This document shows positions 17,368 through 26,084 of a stretch of DNA of 64,000 bases, piece by piece. Source of the DNA: Pokkaliibacter plantistimulans. Lineage in GTDB: Bacteria; Pseudomonadota; Gammaproteobacteria; Pseudomonadales; Balneatricaceae. Below the pieces are notes generated by a model. That model did no database searches and was not told where the DNA came from. It worked only from the letters and a program-made list of their open reading frames with translations. The stretch is taken from positions 4,216,001-4,280,000 of the forward strand of contig NZ_CP177354.1 of assembly GCF_046844695.1 (NCBI RefSeq). The letters are read 5' to 3'. Within the stretch, counting starts at the first letter, position 1, and the number at the start of each line of letters is the position of its first letter. A program made the position numbers and the translations under genes.

Positions 17368-17976
17368 ATGTCGGCAGCCTATTCGATACCCGCTGCACCG
17401 GCCACAGTCAGCGGCGAGATCAAGCGCAGCGAGTTTATTACCTGCATTGCCCATACCCCGGGGCGTGAAGCAGTCGCCGCCTTCATTCAGTCCTGTCGTG
17501 ATGCCCATCCGAAAGCCAATCATCACTGCTACGCATTTATTGCTGGCGCTCCCTACGATGACACCAGCCATGGCAGCAGTGATGATGGCGAACCTGCTGG
17601 CAGTGCCGGACGACCGATGCTCAACGTACTCAGCCATTCAGGTATCGGAGAGATCACCGTGGTGGTCATCCGCTACTTCGGAGGGATCAAACTGGGTGTC
17701 GGTGGACTGGTCAGAGCTTACAGCCAGAGCACTCAGGACGGATTGAAGGAGCTTCTCCTTCAACAGTTCACGCCGCGCTTCCCTCTCTGGCTGCGTTGTG
17801 ACTACCCAACCCATGCCCAGTTACTGCGTCGCCTGCCTGAATGGGATGCGAAAGTGGAACAGGAGCACTTTGCCGTGGATGTCACCCTTTGTATGGCCGT
17901 CCCTTCAGCACTGCGTGATCAGGCATGTCAAAGCCTGCTGCAACTGGGTTGTCAGCTGTGTGATCCGCCCGCATAA
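17368..17976 (+). CDS. yigZ: IMPACT family protein YigZ
   Basis: This 202-residue protein of the YigZ/IMPACT (UPF0029) family is close in length to E. coli YigZ (204). Signatures are KANHHCYAFIAG, SSDDGEPAGSAGRPML and IRYFGGIKLGVGGLVRAY. The function is poorly known; the eukaryotic relative IMPACT regulates the kinase GCN2. The ATG at 17368 is used because the family begins there and the upstream in-frame ORF lies inside the CDF gene. The start is 2 bases after the CDF stop, so the two genes form an operon. Confidence 0.9.
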   Translation: MSAAYSIPAAPATVSGEIKRSEFITCIAHTPGREAVAAFIQSCRDAHPKANHHCYAFIAGAPYDDTSHGSSDDGEPAGSAGRPMLNVLSHSGIGEITVVVIRYFGGIKLGVGGLVRAYSQSTQDGLKELLLQQFTPRFPLWLRCDYPTHAQLLRRLPEWDAKVEQEHFAVDVTLCMAVPSALRDQACQSLLQLGCQLCDPPA

Positions 17977-18171
17977 CAAGAGCGACAGACGTCACCCCCC
18001 TTGCCCTGGAACGTATTGGCGCTCCTGGTGGCAAGGCAGGCCTTGCTGGTTACGACGATTGAACTATGAAAAAATGCATATCAATGCGCGACAGCAGTAA
18101 CGACATCGAGATGAGAGCTGATAAACTGCAAGGCGTTTAGTAAGTCACAACTCTTTTGAGGAGGAGTCCCT

Positions 18172-18408
18172 ATGTCTGCCCTCACAACCAAAGATGTAGC
18201 CCAGCGCCTGCATCGCTACGACCTGGATGAGCTGATTGATCGAGGTGCACAAATTTTTGGGGACAAAGAGCAATTCTTTCAGTGGATGCTGAATAGTCAG
18301 GACACCTTTAATGGCATTCGTCCGATCGACATTCTCGACAGTGAAGATGGCAAGGAAGAGCTGATCGATACACTGACCGTGCTTGAGAACGCGCACCAGT
18401 ATGGTTGA
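18172..18408 (+). CDS. Orphan DUF2384 (Xre/MbcA/ParS) antitoxin-like protein
   Basis: This is a 78-residue protein matching the C-terminal toxin-binding DUF2384 domain: ELIDRGAQIFGDKEQFFQWMLNSQDTFNGIRPIDIL, with the family's G-x-x-P-x-D/E-L end. The N-terminal Xre helix-turn-helix usual for RES-Xre antitoxins is absent. There is no RES-domain toxin or other small partner beside it. A strong GAGGAG site precedes the ATG and a terminator follows, so it is an independent one-gene unit. It could have been recruited to regulate something else. Confidence 0.8.
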   Translation: MSALTTKDVAQRLHRYDLDELIDRGAQIFGDKEQFFQWMLNSQDTFNGIRPIDILDSEDGKEELIDTLTVLENAHQYG

Positions 18409-18431
18409 GCAGTTCCACCTCTGAGTACCAT

Positions 18432-18455
18432 AAGGCCGGCATTTCCGGCCTTTTC
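18432..18455 (+). terminator. Terminator after the DUF2384 gene
   Basis: AAGGCCGG and CCGGCCTT form an 8-bp stem with a short loop, followed by a T run. Confidence 0.85.
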
Positions 18456-18488
18456 TATTTCCACTGCCAGCCTCGGATGGCCAGACGG

Positions 18489-19265
18489 TCAGGCCGATGT
18501 TTCTGTGGCCACAACATGCAGCTTTGTTCCCTGCTGCTGCACTACCAGCCTCGCCGACAGCGACAGATCACTGTCCGACACAATGGCATCCAGCTCTGAC
18601 AGCGCACATACCTTGAACGTACCTACCTGACCATATTTGGAAGAGTCACTGACCAGAATACTTTTCTGTGCAGCCCGCATCGCCGCCTGTTTGACGGGCA
18701 CTTTACTTTCACTGGGAGTGGACACGCCGCGACTGTCCCACGATGCAGTTGAGAGAAAGCATATATCCAGATTGAACTGCTCCAGCGTACGTGCTGTCAG
18801 GGTGCCAACACAGGACTGATTATCCCGCGTCACCAGTCCACCAGTGTGATACAGCTCACACTCGGCAAACTCCGTCAGCAACGCTGCGATGGCAAAATCA
18901 TTGGTCACTACCATCACATCTGGGCGCTGGCAAAGATGGCGCGCAATCTCCAGTGTTGTGGTACCCGCGTCAAGATAGACTCGTGCAGCAGGACCAATCA
19001 GTGCCGCCGCCGCTTTACCAATGCTGACTTTTTTGTGATGCTCCAGACCCTCCTTGGTCTTGTGAGACGGTTCGCTGGTAATCAGCCTGCTGAGCTGAAC
19101 ACCGCCCGACACCGATACCACCCGCCCCTGTGACTCCAGGCTTTGTATATCCCGGCGCACGGTCATATGTGACACAGCCAGCGTTTCAGTCAGCTCGGCA
19201 ATACTGATCACTTCTTTCTGAGTCAGCAGCGCAATGATCTTGCGCTGACGTTCTGCTGGAATCAT
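18489..19265 (-). CDS. DeoR-family transcriptional regulator of the sugar-acid cluster
   Basis: This 258-residue regulator has an N-terminal winged helix (ERQRKIIALLTQKEVISIAELTETLAVSHMTVRRDI, the DeoR fingerprint) and a DeoRC sugar-phosphate sensor domain with VYLDAGTTTLEIA and FLSTASWDSRGVSTPSE. Family members are usually repressors released by a phosphorylated intermediate. It is divergent from ltnD, so it probably controls the ltnD-otnKCI-permease operon, with a 4-carbon acid phosphate as a plausible inducer. I chose the ATG at 19265 over the in-frame TTG at 19277, which lies only 2 bases from AAGG. Confidence 0.88.
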   Translation of the reverse strand: MIPAERQRKIIALLTQKEVISIAELTETLAVSHMTVRRDIQSLESQGRVVSVSGGVQLSRLITSEPSHKTKEGLEHHKKVSIGKAAAALIGPAARVYLDAGTTTLEIARHLCQRPDVMVVTNDFAIAALLTEFAECELYHTGGLVTRDNQSCVGTLTARTLEQFNLDICFLSTASWDSRGVSTPSESKVPVKQAAMRAAQKSILVSDSSKYGQVGTFKVCALSELDAIVSDSDLSLSARLVVQQQGTKLHVVATETSA

Positions 19266-19445
19266 GCCTGTTCTCAAACCTTCACATCAACGAGAGGGCA
19301 ATATACCACCGAACCCCGGCAGCAAGGCGAGCGCTCTGGCTGTGAAATATTGTTATTTTCCCATTTATTCCGCCATCCAGAGCAGAGGTAGCATGTTGCC
19401 GTACTCATTCAACGTGACAATTTAACTTTTAATCACATTAATTAG

Positions 19446-19475
19446 TTGTATTTAGTTAAAATCACGCAGTATTAT
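19446..19475 (+). promoter_or_regulatory. Predicted promoter and operator region of the ltnD operon
   Basis: TTGTAT (19446-19451) and TATTAT (19470-19475) are 18 bases apart. An inverted repeat TTTAACT (19421-19427) / AGTTAAA (19454-19460) brackets the -35 box and is a candidate operator for the divergent DeoR regulator. The region is AT-rich compared with its surroundings. Confidence 0.45.
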
Positions 19476-19644
19476 CCTGCGTTATCAGGACAAGCTCAGC
19501 CCACTTAACAAAATCTCACAACAAACACATTTCTCCCTTGAGCTTGCATAAGGCTTTACTGATCCAACCCGCACCACCCTGCCCATCCGGACAATGCGGG
19601 AACAGGATCAAACAGATCACCTACAACGATAACAAGGTAGCCTA

Positions 19645-20553
19645 ATGACCACTTCAGCTTCTTCCGTCGGCGTCATCGGTCTCGGTTCCATGGGTATGGG
19701 TGCCGCGCAATCCTGCATTCGCGCCGGTCTGCCTACCTACGGGTTTGACATCAATCCGGGCGCACTGGAGGCTTTGCATCATGCCGGTGCCAAGGCAGTA
19801 GCCGTTTCTGCCATTGAACTGGCATCGCAGCTGGACTGTCTGGTCCTGCTGGTGGTCAATGCCGCTCAGGTCAATGCCATTCTTTTTGGTGAACAGGGCG
19901 TTGCCCCTCATCTGCGTCCCGGCACTGCAGTGATGATCTCCTCCACCATGTCGGCCGCCGATGCCATCGCCATTGAGCAACAACTAAATCAATATCAACT
20001 GCTGATGCTGGATGCACCGGTATCGGGCGGTGCCGCCAAAGCTGCCGCAGGCGTAATGACCGTAATGGCCTCCGGCAGTGACGAAGCCTTCGCCAGATTA
20101 CAACCCGTGCTGGATGCGGTTGCTGGAAAGGTCTACCGCATTGGTGATCAGATTGGTCTGGGGGCGACCGTCAAGGTGATTCACCAGCTGCTGGCAGGTG
20201 TGCATATCGCCGCCGGTGCTGAAGCCATGGCCATGGCCGCACGTGCAGGGATTCCGCTGGAGCTGATGTATGACGTGGTCACCAACGCGGCAGGCAACTC
20301 CTGGATGTTTGAGAACCGCATGAAGCATGTCGTCGATGGCGACTACACACCGCTGTCTGCGGTCGATATTTTCGTCAAGGATCTGAATCTGGTGGCGGAT
20401 ACAGCCAAGGCCCTGAAGTTTCCGACCCCTCTTGCCTCCACGGCACTCAACATGTTTACCAGCGCCAGCAATGCAGGCTATGGCAAGGAGGATGACAGCG
20501 CCGTGATCAAGATCTTCGCTGGCATTGCGCTGCCTGGCGTCAGCAAGGAGTGA
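19645..20553 (+). CDS. ltnD: L-threonate-type dehydrogenase (3-hydroxyisobutyrate dehydrogenase family)
   Basis: This 302-residue NAD-dependent beta-hydroxyacid dehydrogenase would oxidise L-threonate or a related C4 acid to the 2-oxo acid. The N-terminal GLGSMGMGAAQ is the Rossmann motif. DAPVSGGAAKAAAGVMTVM is the family substrate loop. KVIHQLLAG contains the catalytic Lys (about residue 175), and KDLNLVADTAK is the C-terminal signature. Assignment to LtnD rests on the following otnK-otnC-otnI genes, the four-step route known from Ralstonia and others. An AAGGTAG-type site precedes the ATG. Confidence 0.9.
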   Translation: MTTSASSVGVIGLGSMGMGAAQSCIRAGLPTYGFDINPGALEALHHAGAKAVAVSAIELASQLDCLVLLVVNAAQVNAILFGEQGVAPHLRPGTAVMISSTMSAADAIAIEQQLNQYQLLMLDAPVSGGAAKAAAGVMTVMASGSDEAFARLQPVLDAVAGKVYRIGDQIGLGATVKVIHQLLAGVHIAAGAEAMAMAARAGIPLELMYDVVTNAAGNSWMFENRMKHVVDGDYTPLSAVDIFVKDLNLVADTAKALKFPTPLASTALNMFTSASNAGYGKEDDSAVIKIFAGIALPGVSKE

Positions 20554-20558
20554 GCGGC

Positions 20559-21860
20559 ATGATCACCTCTCAATACGTCCCCATCAGACTCGGCGTCATC
20601 GCCGACGACTTCACCGGCGCCACCGATATTGCAGGCTTTCTGGTGCAGAATGGCGTCAGTACCGTGCAGCTGAGCGGCATTCCTGACGCCCCTGTTACCG
20701 TTGACGCTCAGGCCATTGTCATCAGCCTCAAGATTCGCTCCTGCCCTGCCGCTCAGGCCGTCGATACAGCACTGCAGGCCCACGAATGGTTGCGCAAGGC
20801 GGGCTGCAACCGTTTCTACTTCAAGTATTGCTCGACCTTTGACAGCACCGCTGCCGGGAACATTGGCCCTGTCACCGATGCCCTGCTGGATGCCTGTCAG
20901 CAGCCACTGGCGATTATTTGCCCGTCGCTCCCGGTCAATGGACGGACGGTCTATCAGGGTCATCTGTTTGTGTTTGATCAGCTCCTCAGTGAGTCAGGGA
21001 TGCGCCATCACCCGGTGACCCCCATGACCGACAGCCATCTGGGCCGAGTCATGGAAGCACAGGCGCGCGGTCAGGCCGGACTGGTCAGCTATGACGTTAT
21101 CAGGCACGGCAGCGCTGTGATTGCCGAACGCCTGCAGGAGCTGACGGAACAGGGTAAACGTTACGCAGTCATGGACACGCTGCAGGAACAGCATCTGCTC
21201 GATATCGCCGCAGCCGTTATCGACCAGCCACTAGTTACCGGTGGCTCCGGGCTCGCTATCGGGCTGGCCAGACTGATGGCCACGGAAGACACGGCTCAGA
21301 ACCATGCTGCTGAAGCGGAAGGCCGCCCGGCGCCGGGCCCGAGCCTCATTCTGTCCGGCTCCTGCTCTGAGATGACCAACCGCCAGGTAAATCATTATCT
21401 GCCTCTGGCGGCACATCGCATGATCGATATCCAACGCTGTCTGGAAGACGGCCCCGCCTATTTGCTGGAGTTGCAGCAATGGAGCAGCGAACAGGCCCTG
21501 CAAGCCTATCAGCAGGGGCAGCCTGCGCCGCTGCTGTACGCCACGGCCACACCTGATCAGGTCAGTGCGACGCAACAGGCCTATGGTGCAGAACGCGCCA
21601 GTCAGGCTATTGAAGCGCTGTTTGGCCAGCTGGCAGCCGGTGTTTACCAGCAGGGTGTGCGTAACTTCATCATCGCCGGAGGGGAAACCTCCAGCAGCGT
21701 CACTCAGGCACTGGCCGTCAACGCCTTCCATATTGGCCCGCAGATAGCGCCGGGCGTGCCCTGGGTACGCGCCACCGACCGCCTGCTGTCGATGGCGCTC
21801 AAGTCCGGCAATTTCGGCAGTGAAAGTTTCTTCAGCCGCGCTCAGGAGTTCCTGCAATGA
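20559..21860 (+). CDS. otnK: 3-oxo-tetronate kinase (DUF1537 family)
   Basis: This is a 433-residue four-carbon acid sugar kinase. The N-terminal domain begins LGVIADDFTGATDIAGFLVQ, the family signature. The C-terminal nucleotide-binding domain has SCSEMTNRQV and IIAGGETSSSVTQAL. It phosphorylates 3-oxo-tetronate at C4. The ATG at 20559 lies 8 bases after AAGGAG; the GTG at 20550 overlaps that site. Its stop overlaps the start of otnC by 4 bases. Confidence 0.92.
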   Translation: MITSQYVPIRLGVIADDFTGATDIAGFLVQNGVSTVQLSGIPDAPVTVDAQAIVISLKIRSCPAAQAVDTALQAHEWLRKAGCNRFYFKYCSTFDSTAAGNIGPVTDALLDACQQPLAIICPSLPVNGRTVYQGHLFVFDQLLSESGMRHHPVTPMTDSHLGRVMEAQARGQAGLVSYDVIRHGSAVIAERLQELTEQGKRYAVMDTLQEQHLLDIAAAVIDQPLVTGGSGLAIGLARLMATEDTAQNHAAEAEGRPAPGPSLILSGSCSEMTNRQVNHYLPLAAHRMIDIQRCLEDGPAYLLELQQWSSEQALQAYQQGQPAPLLYATATPDQVSATQQAYGAERASQAIEALFGQLAAGVYQQGVRNFIIAGGETSSSVTQALAVNAFHIGPQIAPGVPWVRATDRLLSMALKSGNFGSESFFSRAQEFLQ

Positions 21861-22489
21861 ACGAGCATGATACCCGTCAGGCCATGGTCGAGCTGGGCCT
21901 GTCCCTGTTCAATCGCGGCTATGCCACCGGTGGCTCCGGCAACCTGTCGGCCCGACTGGATGATGGCCGCATTATCGCCACGCCTACCAATTCCTGTCTC
22001 GGCCGTCTGCAGGCGGAACGCCTGTCACTGGTGGACGAGGAAGGTCGCCACCTGCAGGGCGACAAACCCACCAAGGAGCTGAGCTTCCACCTGTCGCTGT
22101 ACCAGAATGACCCCGGCAAGCGCGCCGTGGTGCATCTGCACTGCACCTATCTGACCGCCCTGTCCTGCCTTGAGGGTCTGGACAGCAGCAATGTTATTCG
22201 CCCGTTTACGCCTTATTACGTCATGCGTGTCGGTCAGCTGCCGCTGATCCCCTATTACCACCCGGGAGATGAGCGCATCGCCCGTGATCTGGGCGAACAG
22301 GCGCGCAATTACAATGCCTTTCTGCTGGCCAATCACGGCCCGGTCGTCACCGGCCGTGACCTGTACCACGCCGTGGACAATATGGAAGAGCTTGAAGAAA
22401 CCGCGCGGCTGGCACTGCTGCTTTCCCAGCAGCAGGTCCGTTATCTGAGCGAACAGGAAGTCCTTGAATTAAGCCGGAGGAAAGTCTGA
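21857..22489 (+). CDS. otnC: 3-oxo-tetronate 4-phosphate decarboxylase (class II aldolase family)
   Basis: This is a 210-residue zinc-dependent protein of the AraD/FucA aldolase fold. It has the GSGNLSARL substrate loop near residue 26, AVVHLHCTYLTAL with the H-x-H zinc ligands near residue 93, and a third His in LLANHGPVV. In this pathway it decarboxylates 3-oxo-tetronate 4-phosphate to dihydroxyacetone phosphate. It overlaps otnK by 4 bases and shares 1 base with otnI, so it is tightly coupled. Confidence 0.92.
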   Translation: MNEHDTRQAMVELGLSLFNRGYATGGSGNLSARLDDGRIIATPTNSCLGRLQAERLSLVDEEGRHLQGDKPTKELSFHLSLYQNDPGKRAVVHLHCTYLTALSCLEGLDSSNVIRPFTPYYVMRVGQLPLIPYYHPGDERIARDLGEQARNYNAFLLANHGPVVTGRDLYHAVDNMEELEETARLALLLSQQQVRYLSEQEVLELSRRKV

Positions 22490-23265
22490 TGCGTCTGGCA
22501 GCCAACCTTACCATGCTGTTCAACGAAGTCGCGTTTATGCAGCGCTTCGCACTGGCCGCTGAACAGGGCTTCAAGGCCGTCGAGTTTCTCTTTCCGTACG
22601 AGTTTGATGCCGACCTGCTGGCGCACGAACTGCACCGACATGGTTTGACCCAGGCCTTGTTCAACATGCCACCGGGCGACTGGGCGGCAGGCGAGCGCGG
22701 TATGGCAGCGATACCTGGGCGTGAGGAAGAGTTTCGCAGCCATCTGCCGACCGTACTGAAATACGCGCAGGCATTGCAGTGCAAACAGGTCCATGCCATG
22801 GCAGGGATAGTGCCTGCCGGAGCACAACGAGCAGATTATGAGGCGACCTTCATCGCCAACCTGCGCCATGCCGCTGACTTTTTTGCGCCTCACAGCATCA
22901 GAGTACTGACTGAACCCCTCAATCAGCGTGACATGCCGGGCTACTTTATCAGCCATCAGCGTCAGGCGGCGGCACTGATAGACCAGATCGACCGCGCCAA
23001 TGTCGGTCTGCAGTTTGACTGCTACCACGCGCAGATCATGGACGGCGACCTGAGCCGCCTGATCGAGTCGCTGCTGCCTTATATCGCCCATATCCAGATC
23101 GCTTCTGTCCCGCAGCGGAATGAACCGGATCAGGGCGAACTGAATTATCCCCACTTGTTCCAGCATCTGGAGCAGCTGGGATATCAGGGATGGATAGGTT
23201 GTGAATACAAACCTGCCTCCACCACTCTGGATGGACTGGGATGGGCTCAACCTTACCTGAGCTGA
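22489..23265 (+). CDS. otnI: 2-oxo-tetronate isomerase (hydroxypyruvate isomerase family)
   Basis: This is a 258-residue TIM-barrel isomerase of the Hyi/OtnI family. It starts MRLAANLTMLFNEVAFMQRF, with FPYEFDADLL near residue 40 and metal-site segments TEPLNQRDMPGYF, QFDCYHAQIMDGDL, HIQIASVPQRNEPDQGELNY and GCEYKP. It converts 2-oxo- to 3-oxo-tetronate ahead of the kinase. It has a 1-base overlap with otnC. Confidence 0.92.
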   Translation: MRLAANLTMLFNEVAFMQRFALAAEQGFKAVEFLFPYEFDADLLAHELHRHGLTQALFNMPPGDWAAGERGMAAIPGREEEFRSHLPTVLKYAQALQCKQVHAMAGIVPAGAQRADYEATFIANLRHAADFFAPHSIRVLTEPLNQRDMPGYFISHQRQAAALIDQIDRANVGLQFDCYHAQIMDGDLSRLIESLLPYIAHIQIASVPQRNEPDQGELNYPHLFQHLEQLGYQGWIGCEYKPASTTLDGLGWAQPYLS

Positions 23266-23378
23266 ACCGCCATCGGTAACACCCGAAGTAAAGAGCAAAC
23301 GTCATAACAACAACAATGACAGCAGTCTGAAACCTGACCTGTCCGGGTCAGCTCATGCCTGCTTACGAGGTTCTAACG

Positions 23379-24845
23379 ATGAATACCACTCTGATTGGTG
23401 TACTGCTGGGCATGATCGCCCTGCTGTTCATGGTGCTGCGCACCCGCATTCACGTTTTCCCGGCCATGGTCATCGCTACGCTGATCATGGGCCTGTTTGC
23501 TGGCATGGCGCCAGCTGATCTGACCAAGACGCTGACCACCGGCTTTGGCAACACGCTGTCATCCATTGGACTGATTATCGGTTTTGGCGTCATGATGGGC
23601 GCCTGCTTCGAGATTTCCGGTGCCGCCAAACGCATGGCCAAAACCTTCATCAAGATCTTTGGCAAAGGCCGCGAGGACATCGCGCTGGGTGTGACCGGGC
23701 TGGTGGTCTCCATACCGGTGTTCTGTGACTCGGCCTATATCCTGCTGCAGTCACTGGTACGGGCCATATCGCGCAACACCGGCAAATCGGCGGTCGGGCT
23801 GGGCGCTGCGCTGGCCATCGGCCTGCTCATAACCCATGCCATGGTGCCTCCCACTCCGGGCCCGGTCGGTGTGGCCGGCATTCTCAATGTGGACATCGGT
23901 AGCTTCATGCTGTGGGGTATTGTGATCTCCATCCCCATGCTGCTGGTCACCCTGCTGTATACCCGTCGCGTCGGCGAACAGTTCTTCCGCATGCCTGCCG
24001 CAGATGGCAGCTGGATTCTGTCACGAGCAGGCATCGACAGCGCTGAACAGATCAGCGATATGGATGACAAGGATCTGCCCGGCAACCTGCTGGCCTTCAG
24101 CCCCATCGTGCTGCCCATCATCCTGATCCTGATCCGCACCCTCTTCCCCAACGTACCCGGGCTGGCAGGTGATGTGATTCAACTGGTGGGGCATCCTGTG
24201 ATCGCTGTCGGTATCGGCGTGTTGATCGCCGTGTACGGTCTGACCGGCAAGCTGTCGCGTGAAGAAATCTTCACCGCCATGGATCGTGGCGTGTCTGAGA
24301 CGGGCATCATCCTGCTGGTTACCGGTGCAGGCGGCGCCATGGGTGCCATCCTGAAAGCATCCGGTGCGGGCGATGCCATCGCCTCATCCGTGGTCGCTTC
24401 CGGCCTGCCTGGCATCATGATCCCCCTGTTCATTTCTGCGCTGTTGCGTGCCGTTCAGGGTTCAGCCACCGTCAGTATGATCACTACCGCATCCATCACT
24501 GCGCCACTCATTGCAGGGCTGCAACTGGACCCGCTGTTTGTTGCACTGGCCTGTGCGGTCGGTACAGTGGGCTTCAGCCACTTCAACGACTCCTACTTCC
24601 ACGTTGTCACCCGTACTCTGGGTATCAGTGACACCCGCTCACAGCTGCGTATCTGGAGCGTGACCGCCACTATCGCCGGGGGCACAGGTGCCACCATGGT
24701 GGTGCTGCTCAATCTGCTGTTCGGCTCTGGCGGTACCGCGTTTGACCCGGTCGTTCCCGTCATCCTGACGCTGGTATTGCTGGCGCTGGGGCGTAAACGC
24801 GAAGACATCACCCTGCAGGGCGTCACCAGCAAACAAGGTGCCTGA
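23379..24845 (+). CDS. GntP-family permease, probable C4 sugar-acid uptake
   Basis: This is a 488-residue membrane transporter with about twelve to fourteen hydrophobic segments. GntP marks include PVFCDSAYILLQSL near residue 115, THAMVPPTPGPVGVAG near residue 155 and FSHFNDSYFHVV near residue 400. GntP proteins import gluconate and other aldonates with protons. Lying 113 bases behind otnI on the same strand, it most likely imports threonate or erythronate. The ATG at 23379 follows GAGG by 10 bases. Confidence 0.9.
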   Translation: MNTTLIGVLLGMIALLFMVLRTRIHVFPAMVIATLIMGLFAGMAPADLTKTLTTGFGNTLSSIGLIIGFGVMMGACFEISGAAKRMAKTFIKIFGKGREDIALGVTGLVVSIPVFCDSAYILLQSLVRAISRNTGKSAVGLGAALAIGLLITHAMVPPTPGPVGVAGILNVDIGSFMLWGIVISIPMLLVTLLYTRRVGEQFFRMPAADGSWILSRAGIDSAEQISDMDDKDLPGNLLAFSPIVLPIILILIRTLFPNVPGLAGDVIQLVGHPVIAVGIGVLIAVYGLTGKLSREEIFTAMDRGVSETGIILLVTGAGGAMGAILKASGAGDAIASSVVASGLPGIMIPLFISALLRAVQGSATVSMITTASITAPLIAGLQLDPLFVALACAVGTVGFSHFNDSYFHVVTRTLGISDTRSQLRIWSVTATIAGGTGATMVVLLNLLFGSGGTAFDPVVPVILTLVLLALGRKREDITLQGVTSKQGA

Positions 24846-24866
24846 CGTTCATCTGAACAACCGTAA

Positions 24867-24903
24867 ATAAAAAATCCGGCGGGAAAACCGCCGGATTTTT
24901 TCT
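24867..24903. terminator. Terminator between the permease and dehydrogenase genes
   Basis: A long stem (ATCCGGCGG with CCGCCGGAT) is flanked by A and T tracts, so it can act for both convergent genes. Confidence 0.9.
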
Positions 24904-24956
24904 TTTGACGCAAAGCCTGAAAGTACAGCGATGATCGCCACACTGTCAGGTGCAGG

Positions 24957-25913
24957 TCATACGACTCGCCGCACCAGCTGCCCCTGATGCCAGCCGCGCA
25001 GATTCTCCTTCAACTGCGTCACCATGCGCTGCCGCGATTCCACCGTGGCCCAAGCGTTGTGAGGAGTAACAATCAGGTTATCAAGCGGTTCATCCAGCAG
25101 GATGTTGCCTTCTCGAGGAGGCTCCACACTCAGCACATCGGTTGCCGCAGCGGCAATGATGCCGTGCTTCACCGCCTGATGCAGATCCTGTTCGTTGACG
25201 ATGCCACCGCGGGCCGTATTGACCAGCATGGCACGGGTTTTCATCAACCCCAGACGACGGGCATCAATCAGATTGCGGGTGGCGTCTGTCAACGGGCAAT
25301 GCAGGGTCAGGAAGTCTACCTGAGGCAGCAGCGCATCCAGCTCGATGCGTCCATCCGTCGCTTCGGTGCCGGGGCGGGCAGCGACCAGCACCTTCATACC
25401 AAACGCCTTTGCCAGATGGGCAACCGCCTGCCCCAGTTCACCATAGCCAATGATCCCCAGCGTCTTGCCCGCCAGTTCACCCATCGGGTAGTCCGCCAGA
25501 CAGAAGGTGCTGCTTTTCTGCCAGCGCCCTTCAGCGATGTCGGCCTGATACCAGGTAAACCGGGTTGCCAGCACCAGCATCAGCATCAGCGTATGCTGAG
25601 CCACTGCGGGCGTACCGTAACCCTGACAGTTGCAGACCGGGATGCCGCGCGCCTGTGCCGCCTGCAAATCCACGTTATTGGTGCCGGTGGCTGAGACGAG
25701 AATCAGCTTGAGGTCAGGCAACGCCTGGATGGTGTCGGCCGTCAGTACCACCTTGTTGACGATAGCGACCGTGGCCCCCTGCAGTCGTTCCAGCACCTGT
25801 TCCGGCCGGGTGCCGGGATACTTCACGTAGCTCAGACCCGGCAGATGCAATCCACGCATATCGAGATCACCAAAATCCAGACTCGCTTCATCAAGAAAGA
25901 CAATACTCGACAT
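24957..25913 (-). CDS. D-2-hydroxyacid dehydrogenase (HprA/glycerate dehydrogenase-like)
   Basis: This is a 318-residue NAD(P)-dependent enzyme. It has Rossmann motif GIIGYGELGQAVA, catalytic Arg in NTARGGIVNE, Glu in DVLSVEPP and His in VTPHNAWAT, all intact. The pattern resembles hydroxypyruvate/glyoxylate reductases. It may support the neighbouring C4 acid pathway or act alone. The ATG at 25913 is chosen because the family begins there and AAGGAG lies 11 bases upstream; the in-frame ORF extends to 25991. Confidence 0.87.
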   Translation of the reverse strand: MSSIVFLDEASLDFGDLDMRGLHLPGLSYVKYPGTRPEQVLERLQGATVAIVNKVVLTADTIQALPDLKLILVSATGTNNVDLQAAQARGIPVCNCQGYGTPAVAQHTLMLMLVLATRFTWYQADIAEGRWQKSSTFCLADYPMGELAGKTLGIIGYGELGQAVAHLAKAFGMKVLVAARPGTEATDGRIELDALLPQVDFLTLHCPLTDATRNLIDARRLGLMKTRAMLVNTARGGIVNEQDLHQAVKHGIIAAAATDVLSVEPPREGNILLDEPLDNLIVTPHNAWATVESRQRMVTQLKENLRGWHQGQLVRRVV

Positions 25914-26084
25914 GGGCTCATTCGCTCCTTGGTATCGATAGAAAAGTAGGGAAACAAGGTAACTGTTCGGCGGTCCCTGTGCTGCAGGCACTACAGCACG
26001 CGACTCTCTTTACACAACATTGGTCACGCAATGTTCGCCACGCAACGTTCGCCATACCACAGAGCACTGGCTCAACGAACCGCG

